Source: Pseudonocardia sp. TRM90224 (GTDB lineage Bacteria; Actinomycetota; Actinomycetes; Mycobacteriales; Pseudonocardiaceae). Taken from it: a stretch of DNA of 64,000 bases. Under the pieces are notes generated by a model. That model did not search any database, had not been told where the DNA came from, and was given only the letters and a program-made list of their open reading frames with translations. Position 1 is the first letter of the stretch; every line of letters begins with the position of its first letter. The stretch is from contig NZ_JAJGSX010000022.1 of the NCBI RefSeq assembly GCF_021245725.1, positions 80,251-144,250 on the forward strand. The letters run 5' to 3'. Below are positions 25,617 to 33,910 of this stretch, in pieces. The translations under genes and the position numbers were made by a program.

Positions 25617-26519
25617 TCACATCCCGCCCCGGCCCGCTGCCGCCTCGATCCCGTCGAGGTGGCGCCGGATGCCCAGCTCGAAGAGCGCGTCGAGGTCGAT
25701 GAGCGGGTTGACGGTGACGCGGGAGAGGTGCGGGAAGTGCCCGATGCTGAGGTGCTGGCGGATCTCCTGCTCGCTGAGCGCCCACCACTCGGCGGTGGAG
25801 AGTCCGCTGGCGCGGATCGCGGCCTGCTCGACGGCCATCACGCTAGCCAGCCCTTGGACGAGCGCGGGCAGCGCGATGACCTCGCGGATGCGATCGGCGG
25901 GGTCGATGTCGAGCTCGGAGAGCGCTGCGAGCGTCCACTCCGAGTGCGTCAGGCCGGCGAGGTCGACCAGCGGCCTGGTGACGGTGTGCACCTGCAGCAG
26001 CCACGGGTGGTCGACGTACATGTTCCACTGCAGCCGGCTCACGGCGGTGAGCCGCGCGCGCCAACCCTGTGGTGGCGGGTCGGGCAGCGGGTAGTCGCGC
26101 GTGACGAACTGGATCATGTAGTAGATCAGCTCGTCCTTGCCGGCGACGTGCCGGTAGAGCGACATCGGACCGACGCCGAGCAACTCCGCCAACCGGCGCA
26201 TCGAGAGCTCGTCCGCGCCCTCCGCATCGGCGATCCGCACCGCCGCGGCGACGATCCGATCGCGGCTCAGCAGCGCACCGGGCGAGCCGACGGACCGACG
26301 TGTCGGCGTGCCGCGGACGATCGTGCCGGAGCCCGTCCGGGACTCGACGAGACCATCGTCGCGCAGCTCGCGCAGCACCCTCGAAGCGGTCGCGAGCGCG
26401 ACGTCCCACGTCCTCATGATCTGCCGGGCGGACGGCACCTGATCGCCGGGGCGCAGCTCGCCCGAGGTGATCCGGTGGCCGATCTCGTCGGCGATGCGCC
26501 GGTACGGAGGAGTCGACAT
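25617..26519 (-). CDS. GntR-TetR dual-HTH transcriptional regulator
   Basis: 300 residues carrying two DNA-binding domains. A GntR winged helix at 1-70 (YRRIADEIGHRITSGELRPG, SARQIMRTWDVALATASRVL, GLVESRTGSGTIV). A TetR HTH at about 84-132 (IVAAAVRIADAEGADELSMR, LGVGPMSLYRHVAGKDEL), followed by a TetR_C ligand domain (WRARLTAVSRLQWNMYVDHP). The combination is known in actinobacteria but uncommon. A repeated CTATAG pair lies 21 nt upstream of its start and is probably its operator. Likely a repressor, but no obvious target gene is adjacent. Confidence 0.9.
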   Translation of the reverse strand: MSTPPYRRIADEIGHRITSGELRPGDQVPSARQIMRTWDVALATASRVLRELRDDGLVESRTGSGTIVRGTPTRRSVGSPGALLSRDRIVAAAVRIADAEGADELSMRRLAELLGVGPMSLYRHVAGKDELIYYMIQFVTRDYPLPDPPPQGWRARLTAVSRLQWNMYVDHPWLLQVHTVTRPLVDLAGLTHSEWTLAALSELDIDPADRIREVIALPALVQGLASVMAVEQAAIRASGLSTAEWWALSEQEIRQHLSIGHFPHLSRVTVNPLIDLDALFELGIRRHLDGIEAAAGRGGM

Positions 26520-26539
26520 AACAGAAACGTACTAGAACA

Positions 26540-26556
26540 CTATAGGAAAGCTATAG
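26540..26556. promoter_or_regulatory. CTATAG-N5-CTATAG repeat upstream of GntR-TetR gene
   Basis: Two copies of the 6-bp palindrome CTATAG separated by GAAAG, centred about 30 nt upstream of the regulator start and in a clearly AT-rich spot. The arrangement reads as direct and inverted repeat at once and overlaps where a -10 box would lie. Likely autoregulatory operator, possibly shared with the divergent SARP gene at 26613. Confidence 0.5.
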
Positions 26557-26612
26557 ACGGTTGACCGGACGTTTCCGCTGGATCTGCCCGGTTCTCTTGC
26601 TCTCGGCGGCAC

Positions 26613-27527
26613 ATGTCGACACGATGGGGTGATGTCGGGGAGACAACGTACGCAGGCTTTCGCCGCCGTGTGGCGCGGCGAACGGGGGTGCGCACCGTGA
26701 CTGCGCTGCTCGGGTTGGTCCCCGAGCCGGTGGCGGTACCGGAGGACGACTTCGTCCGGGTCACCGCACTGGGCACCTTGACGGTCCGGCACGCCGGTGA
26801 AGTGGTCCGGATCCCGGCGCAGTCGCGGTGGCTGCTGGGGCTGCTGGCGCTCCGTGCGAACAGCGTCGTCGCGCTCGACGAGATCGTTGCCGTGATCTGG
26901 CCCGCCGACCCGCCGCGGGCCTACCGCGAGCGGCTGCACACCTACGTCGCACGGCTGCGCCGTCCACTGGGGAGCGGCGCCGTCAACGTCCAGTGGTGTG
27001 GCAACGGGTACGAGCTGGCGGCAGGTGCGGACTCGCTCGACGTCCTGGAGTTCGCCGCGTACGCAGCGACCGGTGACGCGAAGCTGGCAGTGGGCAACCG
27101 CATGGACGCCGCCCATTGGTACGGCCGCGCGCTCGATCTCTGGAAGGGCCAGCTGCTGGGTGGTACGGACGGCCGCCTGGACAACCATCCGGAGGCGGTG
27201 CAGCTCAGCCGCCACCGCGTCACGACCTGCCTCCGCTTCGCCGACCTCGCAGCGCGGTGCGGGCTGCAGCAGCGGGCCGTCGACGCGTTGTCCGCCGTGT
27301 GCCACGCGGAACCGCTGGACGAGGCCGTGCACGGACGGCTCATGTCGGCGCTCGCCGACGTCGGACGCAGGGCCGACGCGCTCACCGTCTTCCACGGCCT
27401 GCGCGCCCGGCTGGTGGACGAGCTCGGCGTCGAGCCCGGTGCCGAGGTGACCCAGGTGTTCAGGGAGCTGCTGGACGGGCGCCCTCCCCGGGGTCGTGCG
27501 TGGGTGCGCGGGACTCCTTTCCAGTAG
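26613..27527 (+). CDS. SARP-type regulator (winged HTH plus BTAD)
   Basis: 304 residues. An OmpR-like winged HTH (about 48-130: VRVTALGTLTVRHAGEVVRI, RWLLGLLALRANSVVALDEI, LHTYVARLRRPLG, NGYEL) is followed by a bacterial transcriptional activation domain (about 140-290; AAHWYGRALDLWKGQLLG, PLDEAVHGRLMSALADVGRR, DELGVEPGAEVTQVFREL). Small SARPs usually activate secondary-metabolite genes. No NB-ARC is attached. ATG 26613 or GTG 26697 could be the start. The 3' end overlaps the convergent TetR gene by 68 bp. Confidence 0.85.
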   Translation: MSTRWGDVGETTYAGFRRRVARRTGVRTVTALLGLVPEPVAVPEDDFVRVTALGTLTVRHAGEVVRIPAQSRWLLGLLALRANSVVALDEIVAVIWPADPPRAYRERLHTYVARLRRPLGSGAVNVQWCGNGYELAAGADSLDVLEFAAYAATGDAKLAVGNRMDAAHWYGRALDLWKGQLLGGTDGRLDNHPEAVQLSRHRVTTCLRFADLAARCGLQQRAVDALSAVCHAEPLDEAVHGRLMSALADVGRRADALTVFHGLRARLVDELGVEPGAEVTQVFRELLDGRPPRGRAWVRGTPFQ

Positions 27528-28122
27528 CGGAGCCCTGCACCTGGAAGGTGCGGCCGATGACCAGCTGCAGGAACCTGGCCTCCTTCCTCGAGTCGAAGCC
27601 GTCGTCGGCGCAGTGCAGGTAGAGCCCGTCGATCATGCCGAGCACCCACCGCGCGACCCGGAGCGGTGAGATGGAGCGGTCCATCCGGTCCGCCTGCTGA
27701 AGCCGGCGGGCGAGGCCGGCGAGCAGGTCGAGCACCGCGGCGTCGTACCGGCCGAGGATCACCGCGATCTCGGAGTCGGCCGGGATCCGCTCCAGCATCG
27801 CCACCGTCAACCCGGCGGCCTTCGGGTCGCCGAGGTCCCCGATCAGCACGTCGACCGCCGCCCAGAACGCGGTGAGTGGCTCGGTCTCGTCGATCGTGGC
27901 CAGTCGCTCGGTCACCTTCCGGCAGTCCTCCTCGACGACGCCGCGGAAGATCGCGCCCTTGTCGGCGAAGTAGTGGAAGAGGCTTCCCGAGCTGACCTGT
28001 GTCGCGCGCCTGAGATCGGCCACGGTGGTCTTCGCGTACCCCTTCGCCGCGAAGGCCTCCGCGGCGCCGTCGAGGATGCGCTTGCGGCTCTCGGCGTGCC
28101 TGACGGGGTCGACGGTGCGCAC
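27460..28122 (-). CDS. TetR family transcriptional regulator
   Basis: 220 residues. HTH at about 12-58 (KRILDGAAEAFAAKGYAKTT, VSSGSLFHYFADKGAIFRGV). The remainder is a helical ligand-binding domain (RYDAAVLDLLAGLARRLQQA, MIDGLYLHCADDGF). GTG start with GGGGAG about 6 nt upstream. The last ~22 residues (KESRAPTHDPGEGARPAAP) are encoded opposite the SARP C-terminus and look like a poorly constrained tail. Divergent from the ArsR-type gene at 28204. Confidence 0.9.
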   Translation of the reverse strand: MRTVDPVRHAESRKRILDGAAEAFAAKGYAKTTVADLRRATQVSSGSLFHYFADKGAIFRGVVEEDCRKVTERLATIDETEPLTAFWAAVDVLIGDLGDPKAAGLTVAMLERIPADSEIAVILGRYDAAVLDLLAGLARRLQQADRMDRSISPLRVARWVLGMIDGLYLHCADDGFDSRKEARFLQLVIGRTFQVQGSATGKESRAPTHDPGEGARPAAP

Positions 28123-28203
28123 AACGATCTCCCCTCAGGCCTCGCATCCCGATGGGCCGACATTAGTGGAATGTGTGTTCTACTTTTGCCCGGGGGGTGT
28201 GGG

Positions 28204-29175
28204 ATGGATCTTCTGCAGAGCAGGATCCGGCTCGATCCAGGCGCGGCGGTCAGGGTGACGTTCGATCCGTACACGAGCGTGCTCGCGCTCGCGTGCGCCG
28301 CCGCGCGCGACCGGTTGCAGGGTGCCGACAGCGAGCTCTCGAAGGTCGCCGCGCGCTTCTCGGAGCGCGGGTTGCGCGCAGTCGCCCGGCTGGTCACGCC
28401 GGGTGCGTCCGTCGGTCCGGACTGCTTGAGCCCGGCCGAGCTCGGTAGGGACACCGACGTCGCGAGCGAGCTGGGCCGGTTGCGCGGTCTGACCGCCGGG
28501 GAGCTGCACACCGACTTCCAGCTGACGTACGGATCGTCGATGCCGGCGCAGTGGGAGCGGGTCGCGGCAGCGCCGAAGACGTGGGTGCGGGACTTCGCCG
28601 ACGCGCTGGAGAGCCTCTGGGCGGTGGTGGAACCGGTCTGGCGCCGTGAGGCCGCGCTGCGTTCGCGCGAGGCCGACCGGGTCGGCTCCGCAGCCGTCCG
28701 CCGCGCGCTGGACATCGTGCTCGCGCAGGCGCACCCGCGTGGACGCACCGAGAACGGCATCCTGCACTTCCCCGACCCGGAGGGGGTCGATCTCGACGCC
28801 ACCGGGAAGGTCGCGGTACTGGCACCCGTCCTGAGCAGGCTGGACGTCTCGATCAGCAATCTGGAACGACCGGACCTCATCTGGCTGGCCTACCCGGTCG
28901 TCGTCAAGGGTCGCGAGACGTCCCACGAGGCCGACCCGGCGGCGCTGGACGCGCTGCTCACCCCGGTCAGGGCCCGGCTGCTGCGTGGGCTCGAGGGCGA
29001 GCAGCCCATGTCGACGATCGCCACGCGGCTGTCGCTCGGCGCGAGCGCGACCACTCACCACGTCGATGCGCTCATGGCTGCCGGGCTGGTGACCCGCCGG
29101 CGGGACGGGCGGAGCATGCTCGTGTCCCGCGGCGCGCGCGGCAACGAGCTGATCGACCTCTACGAACGGGCCTGA
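28204..29175 (+). CDS. ArsR-type winged-helix regulator with large N-terminal domain
   Basis: 323 residues. The C-terminal ~80 residues form an ArsR-like winged helix (RARLLRGLEGEQPMSTIATR, SLGASATTHHVDALMAAGLV, RRRDGRSMLVSRG). The N-terminal ~230 residues (IRLDPGAAVRVTFDPYTSVL, PEGVDLDATGKVAVLAPVLS) match the DUF5937-type region found in many actinobacterial ArsR-like regulators, with unknown ligand. ATG at 28204 follows a GGGGGGTGTGGG stretch. It probably regulates the beta-lactamase-like gene downstream or the divergent TetR gene. Confidence 0.8.
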   Translation: MDLLQSRIRLDPGAAVRVTFDPYTSVLALACAAARDRLQGADSELSKVAARFSERGLRAVARLVTPGASVGPDCLSPAELGRDTDVASELGRLRGLTAGELHTDFQLTYGSSMPAQWERVAAAPKTWVRDFADALESLWAVVEPVWRREAALRSREADRVGSAAVRRALDIVLAQAHPRGRTENGILHFPDPEGVDLDATGKVAVLAPVLSRLDVSISNLERPDLIWLAYPVVVKGRETSHEADPAALDALLTPVRARLLRGLEGEQPMSTIATRLSLGASATTHHVDALMAAGLVTRRRDGRSMLVSRGARGNELIDLYERA

Positions 29176-29286
29176 TCGGGGTTCGGAACAGGCTCGTGTG
29201 CGGTGCATGCCAGCGTGCTGTGCGCGGGATGCCAGCGGCCGGCCGGACGCTCTGATCGTCAGATCGAGCAAGCCCGGAGGACCGAC

Positions 29287-30558
29287 ATGCACCGAAGAGA
29301 TCCATCCACCGCCCGGTGGTCCCGGCGACGGCGGATCGGGCCCGCGCTGGTCGTCGGGCTGGTCGCCGCGGCGGCCGTCGTGGTCGGCTGGCCGGCGGCT
29401 GCGGCGGCGCGAACACCTGCCGGCACCGGCCCCGAGCCGGCGCGCGGCCAACTGACGGAGCTCGCCCGCAAAGTGGTGGCCGCGGGCGCACCGGGCGTCA
29501 TCGTGCGCGTGGACGACGGCAGCGGGCGTCCGATCGAGATCGTCGAGCAGGCGCCGTGGGCGGCGCGGCACCAGCGACTACGGCCCGACGACGAGTTCCG
29601 CATGGGCTCCAACACGAAGGCCATGGTCGCGACGGTCGCGCTGCAGCTGACTGCCGAGAACAAGCTGAGTCTCTCCGATCCGGTCGAGAAGTGGTTGCCG
29701 GGCCAGGTCCCGAACGGCGGCGCGATCATGCTGAAGATGCTGCTCAACCACACCAGCGGCCTGTTCGACTACACGCAGGACGCCGCCCTGCGGCCGTCGA
29801 TCCTCGGCACCGAACGACGGACCTGGAGGTCGAGCGAGCTGCTCGCGATCGGCGCCGCCGGCGCGCCGCTGTTCCCGCCCGGCACGGGTTGGGCCTACAG
29901 CAACACCGACTACGCCGCGATCGGCGCGGTGCTCGAACGCGCGACGGGAACGAGCCTCGCCGAGCTCCTCCGCGACCGGATCGTCCGGCCGCTCGACCTG
30001 CGGCACACCTACCTCGCGACGGACGGCGAATGGCGCGGGCGGCATGCGCACGGGTACGAGCCGGACTCGGCCCACATGCCGGAGGGCGTGCCGGTCGAGT
30101 TCCGGACCGTCGCCGGAGAGCCCCTCGATGGGCACGTGGACGTTTCCGCCAACGACCCGACGTGGGGCGGCGCCGCCGGCGCGGTGGTGTCGACCACACA
30201 CGACTGGGGGCGCTTCTTCCAGGCGTTGATGTCTGGGCAGCTGCTGCCTCCGGCCCAGCTGAAAGAGATGCTCACCGCCGTCCCGCAGGATCCGGCCGAC
30301 CCCGGCGGGCCCGGCGCCGGGCTGGGCATCATGACGAGCACCACGCCTTGCGGCACGATCTGGGCGCACGACGGTGGGATCACCGGGTACCTGAGCACCA
30401 ACCTCACCGACCGCACCGGCACCCGCACGGCGTCGGTGCTCATCCCGAGCGAGCTCGTCTCGGAGTTCGTGGTCGACCCGAAGGTCGCCGAGGCGGGCAA
30501 GGCGCTGAGTAGCGCGGTGGTCTGCTCCATGCTGGGCGCGCAGGTCAGCCCCCGATGA
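29287..30558 (+). CDS. Secreted serine beta-lactamase/DD-peptidase family protein
   Basis: 423 residues. A Sec signal with Arg-rich n-region and hydrophobic core (RRRRIGPALVVGLVAAAAVV) ends near AAAARTPA. The class C/DD-carboxypeptidase catalytic set is complete: SNTK (Ser108, Lys111), YSN (204-206) and HDG (361-363). Such proteins include D-alanyl-D-alanine carboxypeptidases, esterases and beta-lactamases; resemblance to R61-type DD-peptidase is strongest. GGAGG lies 6 nt upstream of the ATG. The 3' end overlaps the convergent AfsR-like gene by 14 bp. Confidence 0.88.
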   Translation: MHRRDPSTARWSRRRRIGPALVVGLVAAAAVVVGWPAAAAARTPAGTGPEPARGQLTELARKVVAAGAPGVIVRVDDGSGRPIEIVEQAPWAARHQRLRPDDEFRMGSNTKAMVATVALQLTAENKLSLSDPVEKWLPGQVPNGGAIMLKMLLNHTSGLFDYTQDAALRPSILGTERRTWRSSELLAIGAAGAPLFPPGTGWAYSNTDYAAIGAVLERATGTSLAELLRDRIVRPLDLRHTYLATDGEWRGRHAHGYEPDSAHMPEGVPVEFRTVAGEPLDGHVDVSANDPTWGGAAGAVVSTTHDWGRFFQALMSGQLLPPAQLKEMLTAVPQDPADPGGPGAGLGIMTSTTPCGTIWAHDGGITGYLSTNLTDRTGTRTASVLIPSELVSEFVVDPKVAEAGKALSSAVVCSMLGAQVSPR

Positions 30559-33500
30559 TCACCGCAGCGACCAGGTCCTTCGCCTCGGCCCACGAAAGCG
30601 CTGCCCCGGCGGCATGCGCTGCCATGAAGTCGTCTTCGTCCAGCGCAAGCGTGGTCTGCTCGGCGATCCGTCGGGCGTCGAGGTCCGCGCCGTCGCCGGC
30701 GCCGCGCAGCGTGGCTGCGGCGCCGAGCAGCTGTACCGCCGCGATGGGCCGACCGCGGCTCAACTCGATCCAGGCCGTCGTGACGGCGATCTCGGCTGCG
30801 ATCGGGGTGTCCCAGGTCAGCATCAGCCGCACGGCGACATGGTTGAGGCGGCGCGCCGCGTCGTCCGGCCGCTCCTCGGCTGCGTCCACCTGCGCGAGCA
30901 GGCACAGCAGGAGGGCGGCGAGGTGGGGCGGGGTCTTCTCGCTGAGGCCCTCTTCGGCGTGGTCGCGCGTCTGCTCCAAGCGTCCGGCCCGCCACTCCAG
31001 CTGGGCGAGGCCGAAATGCACGGGGGCGACGACCTCGGCCGGAGCGGATGCAAACTCGTCGAGCAGGTCGTGGAGCCGACGACGCCCACCGTCCAGGTCG
31101 CCGGTCGCGGCGCGGTTCACCGCGGCGCCCACCTCGTTCTCGATCGAGTACTCCGCCATGCCCAGCTCATGGAAGCACCGCGTGGCCCGCTCGTGCATCT
31201 CGGGCAGGCCGTGCAGCTCTCCGGAGAGCCTCAGGATCGGTTCGAGGGAGCTGAGCGCAGTCGCCGTGCCCCATCGCTCGCCGAGCCGCTCGAAGCCGTT
31301 CAACGCCTCGGTGAGGAGGATCCTGGCCTCGTCGACCTTCCCGGTGATCCTGGCCAGCTGGCCGCGGATGAGCAGCCCGGCTGCGCGGCTCCATGCATCG
31401 GGTCGCTCACGCGGATCGTCGGGGAACGGCTGCTGCATGGCGTCCGGTGCGGCGATCATGGCCGCCAGCCTGACCTCTTCGAGCAACGGGTGGAGAGCGC
31501 CGTCGATGCCGTTGATCGCCTGCACGACATCGCTGAGGTCGGCTGCGAACTGGTCGGGCCGGCTGTGGGGGCCGGTGTTGAGGCCGCGCGCCGCGACGAC
31601 GACTGCGCGGGCGGTGGGATCGGCGGGTCCTCGTAGCGCGAGTGTTCGGTCGAGCAGATCGAGCGTCTCGGGTGGATTGCCTTGCAGCGACCAGTACCAG
31701 CTCAGCGCGGCTCCGAACCTGGCCGCCGCGTCGGCGTCCGCCTGGGCGATCGTCCAGCGGAATGCGGTCAGCAGATTGTCGCGCTCGGCCTCGAGCCGGG
31801 CCAGCCATCGCAGCTGGTCGCGGGTGCGCAGGTGCGGGTCGGCGGTCTTGGCCAATTCGAGGAAGAACGCGGCGTGCCGTGCCCTGACGTCATCGGTCTC
31901 GGCGCGAGCAGCGAGCTGCTCCAGGCCGTACTCCCGGATGGTCTCGAGCATCCGGTATCGCGGGTCGTCCGTGCCGTCGGTCTCGGCGGTTTGCAGCAGC
32001 GATTTGTCGACGAGCGCGGCCAGCAGTTCGGGAGCGTCGAGACCGCCGATGGCTTGCGCGGCGTCCTCCCCGAAGCTGCCGGGCACCACCGAGAGCCGCT
32101 CCAGGAGCAACCGCTCGTCGTCGGCAAGCAGGTCCCAGCTCCACGCCACCACGGCATGCAGGGTCCGGTGCCGGGGCAGCGCGGTGCGGCTGCCGCCGGT
32201 GAGCAGCCGGAACCGGTCGTCCAGCCGTGCTGCCACTATCTCGATGGGCAGGGTCCGCAAGCGGGCCGCGGCCAGCTCGATCGGCAGTGGCAGGCCGTCG
32301 AGCCGCTGGCAGATCTCGGTTGCGGCGGTCGACGTGTCGCTGTCGAGCGTGAAGTCGGGACGCACCGCGGTGGCGCGCTCGGCGAACAACCGGATCGCCG
32401 AGGGGGGATCGAGCGGCGGCACCGGGTGCAGGTGCTCGCCCCCGATCCGGAGCGGCTCCCGGCTGGTCGTCAGCACCCGCAGCCGTGGGCAGCGGCCGAG
32501 CAGCTTCTCGACCATCGCTGCCGCGGCATCGATCACGTGCTCGCAGTTGTCGAGCACCAACACGACGTCGTCGTCGCTGAGCAGGTCGACCAGCCGATCC
32601 AGCGTGTCGACCGCTGGTGGCAACGCGGGCCGGCCGGCTTCCCGTGCTCGCAGGACGTCGAGCACCGTGCTGTGTACGTCCGGGGCATCGACCGGGGCAA
32701 GCGCGACGAACCACACCCCGCCAGGCGCCGTGAGCCGGCTGCCGATGGTGGTGGCGAGCCGCGTCTTGCCCGCCCCACCCGGTCCGACCAGCGTGACCAG
32801 CCGCGCTCTGCCGAGCAGCTCGACCACCTGGCGGACGTCGTCGTCGCGGCCGACGAAGCTGGTCAACGAGGCGTCCAGGTTGCCACGAGCCGCGGGCCGC
32901 GGGCCGCCGCCCGCCTCACCGCGCAGCACCGCGAGGTGGGCCGACTGCAACACCGGGCCGGGATCGCTGCCGAACGCCTCGACCAGTCGGTCCCGCAGCT
33001 GCTGGTAGGCGGCCAGCGCCTCCGTACCCCGACCGGCTGCGGCGAGCGCCCTCATCAGCTGGGCGTGCAACCGCTCGTGCAACGGGTGATCAGCGGCCAG
33101 CAGCTCGATCTCCTCGACGAGATCGGGATCGACCTGGGGAAACCCGAGCACGAGGTCGGCCTCGATGCGGTCCTCCAGCGCTGCCAGCCGGGCCCGTTCC
33201 AGCCGCTCGATCTCCGCGTCGATGAACGGGGCCTCGCGGACGTCGGCAAGTGCAGGCCCGCGCCAGAGCGCGAGCGCCTCGCGCAGGGTCGCCGCAGCCT
33301 CGGCGGTGCTGCCGCGTGCGAGCAGTTGCCGTCCCGACCGGGCCAACGCTTCGAACCGGGCGGTATCCACGTCGGCGGCCAGCCGGTATCCGGCCGGGTC
33401 CGAGGTCAGCAGTGCTGGATCACCGAGGATCCGCCGCAACCGCGAGACCAGCGACTGGAGGGCGTTCGCCTCGTCAGCCGGTGGCGCCGCCTCCTCCCAC

Positions 33501-33682
33501 AGCGCCCCGACCAGCACCTCCGGCCGCACGGCACGACCGGCGTCGAGCGCGAGCCTGGCGAGCAGTGCCCGCAGGCGGGCTCCGCTCACCGCAACCGGAC
33601 CTGCGCCGGTGTCCAGCACCAGCGTCCCGAGCAGGCCGACCCGGACTCGAAGGGGCGGCTCCGCGCCCACGTCGGCTTGCAC
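30545..33682 (-). CDS. AfsR/SARP-like regulator: wHTH-BTAD-NB-ARC-TPR
   Basis: 1045 residues. OmpR-like wHTH about 10-100 (LRVRVGLLGTLVLDTGAGPV, ALQSLVSRLRRILG, DPAGYRLA), BTAD 105-255, NTPase with P-loop LVGPGGAGKTRLA (about 298-310) and Walker B VLVLDNCEHV, winged helix, then about 400 residues of degenerate TPR-like helices. This is the large SARP-LAL type that couples nucleotide and ligand binding to activation of secondary-metabolite genes. The GTG start at 33682 is the first in frame. No biosynthetic cluster is adjacent, so its target may be distant. Confidence 0.92.
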   Translation of the reverse strand: MQADVGAEPPLRVRVGLLGTLVLDTGAGPVAVSGARLRALLARLALDAGRAVRPEVLVGALWEEAAPPADEANALQSLVSRLRRILGDPALLTSDPAGYRLAADVDTARFEALARSGRQLLARGSTAEAAATLREALALWRGPALADVREAPFIDAEIERLERARLAALEDRIEADLVLGFPQVDPDLVEEIELLAADHPLHERLHAQLMRALAAAGRGTEALAAYQQLRDRLVEAFGSDPGPVLQSAHLAVLRGEAGGGPRPAARGNLDASLTSFVGRDDDVRQVVELLGRARLVTLVGPGGAGKTRLATTIGSRLTAPGGVWFVALAPVDAPDVHSTVLDVLRAREAGRPALPPAVDTLDRLVDLLSDDDVVLVLDNCEHVIDAAAAMVEKLLGRCPRLRVLTTSREPLRIGGEHLHPVPPLDPPSAIRLFAERATAVRPDFTLDSDTSTAATEICQRLDGLPLPIELAAARLRTLPIEIVAARLDDRFRLLTGGSRTALPRHRTLHAVVAWSWDLLADDERLLLERLSVVPGSFGEDAAQAIGGLDAPELLAALVDKSLLQTAETDGTDDPRYRMLETIREYGLEQLAARAETDDVRARHAAFFLELAKTADPHLRTRDQLRWLARLEAERDNLLTAFRWTIAQADADAAARFGAALSWYWSLQGNPPETLDLLDRTLALRGPADPTARAVVVAARGLNTGPHSRPDQFAADLSDVVQAINGIDGALHPLLEEVRLAAMIAAPDAMQQPFPDDPRERPDAWSRAAGLLIRGQLARITGKVDEARILLTEALNGFERLGERWGTATALSSLEPILRLSGELHGLPEMHERATRCFHELGMAEYSIENEVGAAVNRAATGDLDGGRRRLHDLLDEFASAPAEVVAPVHFGLAQLEWRAGRLEQTRDHAEEGLSEKTPPHLAALLLCLLAQVDAAEERPDDAARRLNHVAVRLMLTWDTPIAAEIAVTTAWIELSRGRPIAAVQLLGAAATLRGAGDGADLDARRIAEQTTLALDEDDFMAAHAAGAALSWAEAKDLVAAVIIGG

Positions 33683-33910
33683 CCGATCGAGATTAGTACG
33701 AGCGGCGCGCCGCCGTCTGGTAACGCCGTGTAGCTAAATCATCCGAATCACGTCAGAACTGACCGATCGATGAGGAAGAAGGAAGTGTCGTGCCTTACGC
33801 TCTGTGTGTCCGTCGAGTGAGCGGTGCTCCCCAGCGCACCTCGACCGGCATGCCAGCGGGCCCGATGACGGGCTCGTTCAGGGGGCTTTCCTTTCCACGA
33901 GGACTGGCAG

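Noticed and set aside
33702..33713. Palindrome GCGGCGCGCCGC upstream of the AfsR-like gene
   Set aside because: Such GC-only 12-mers are expected by chance at this base composition and no second copy was seen.
31682..33733. 683-codon plus-strand frame opposite the AfsR-like gene
   Set aside because: Composition is that of an antisense shadow; the minus strand codes an intact wHTH-BTAD-NB-ARC protein.
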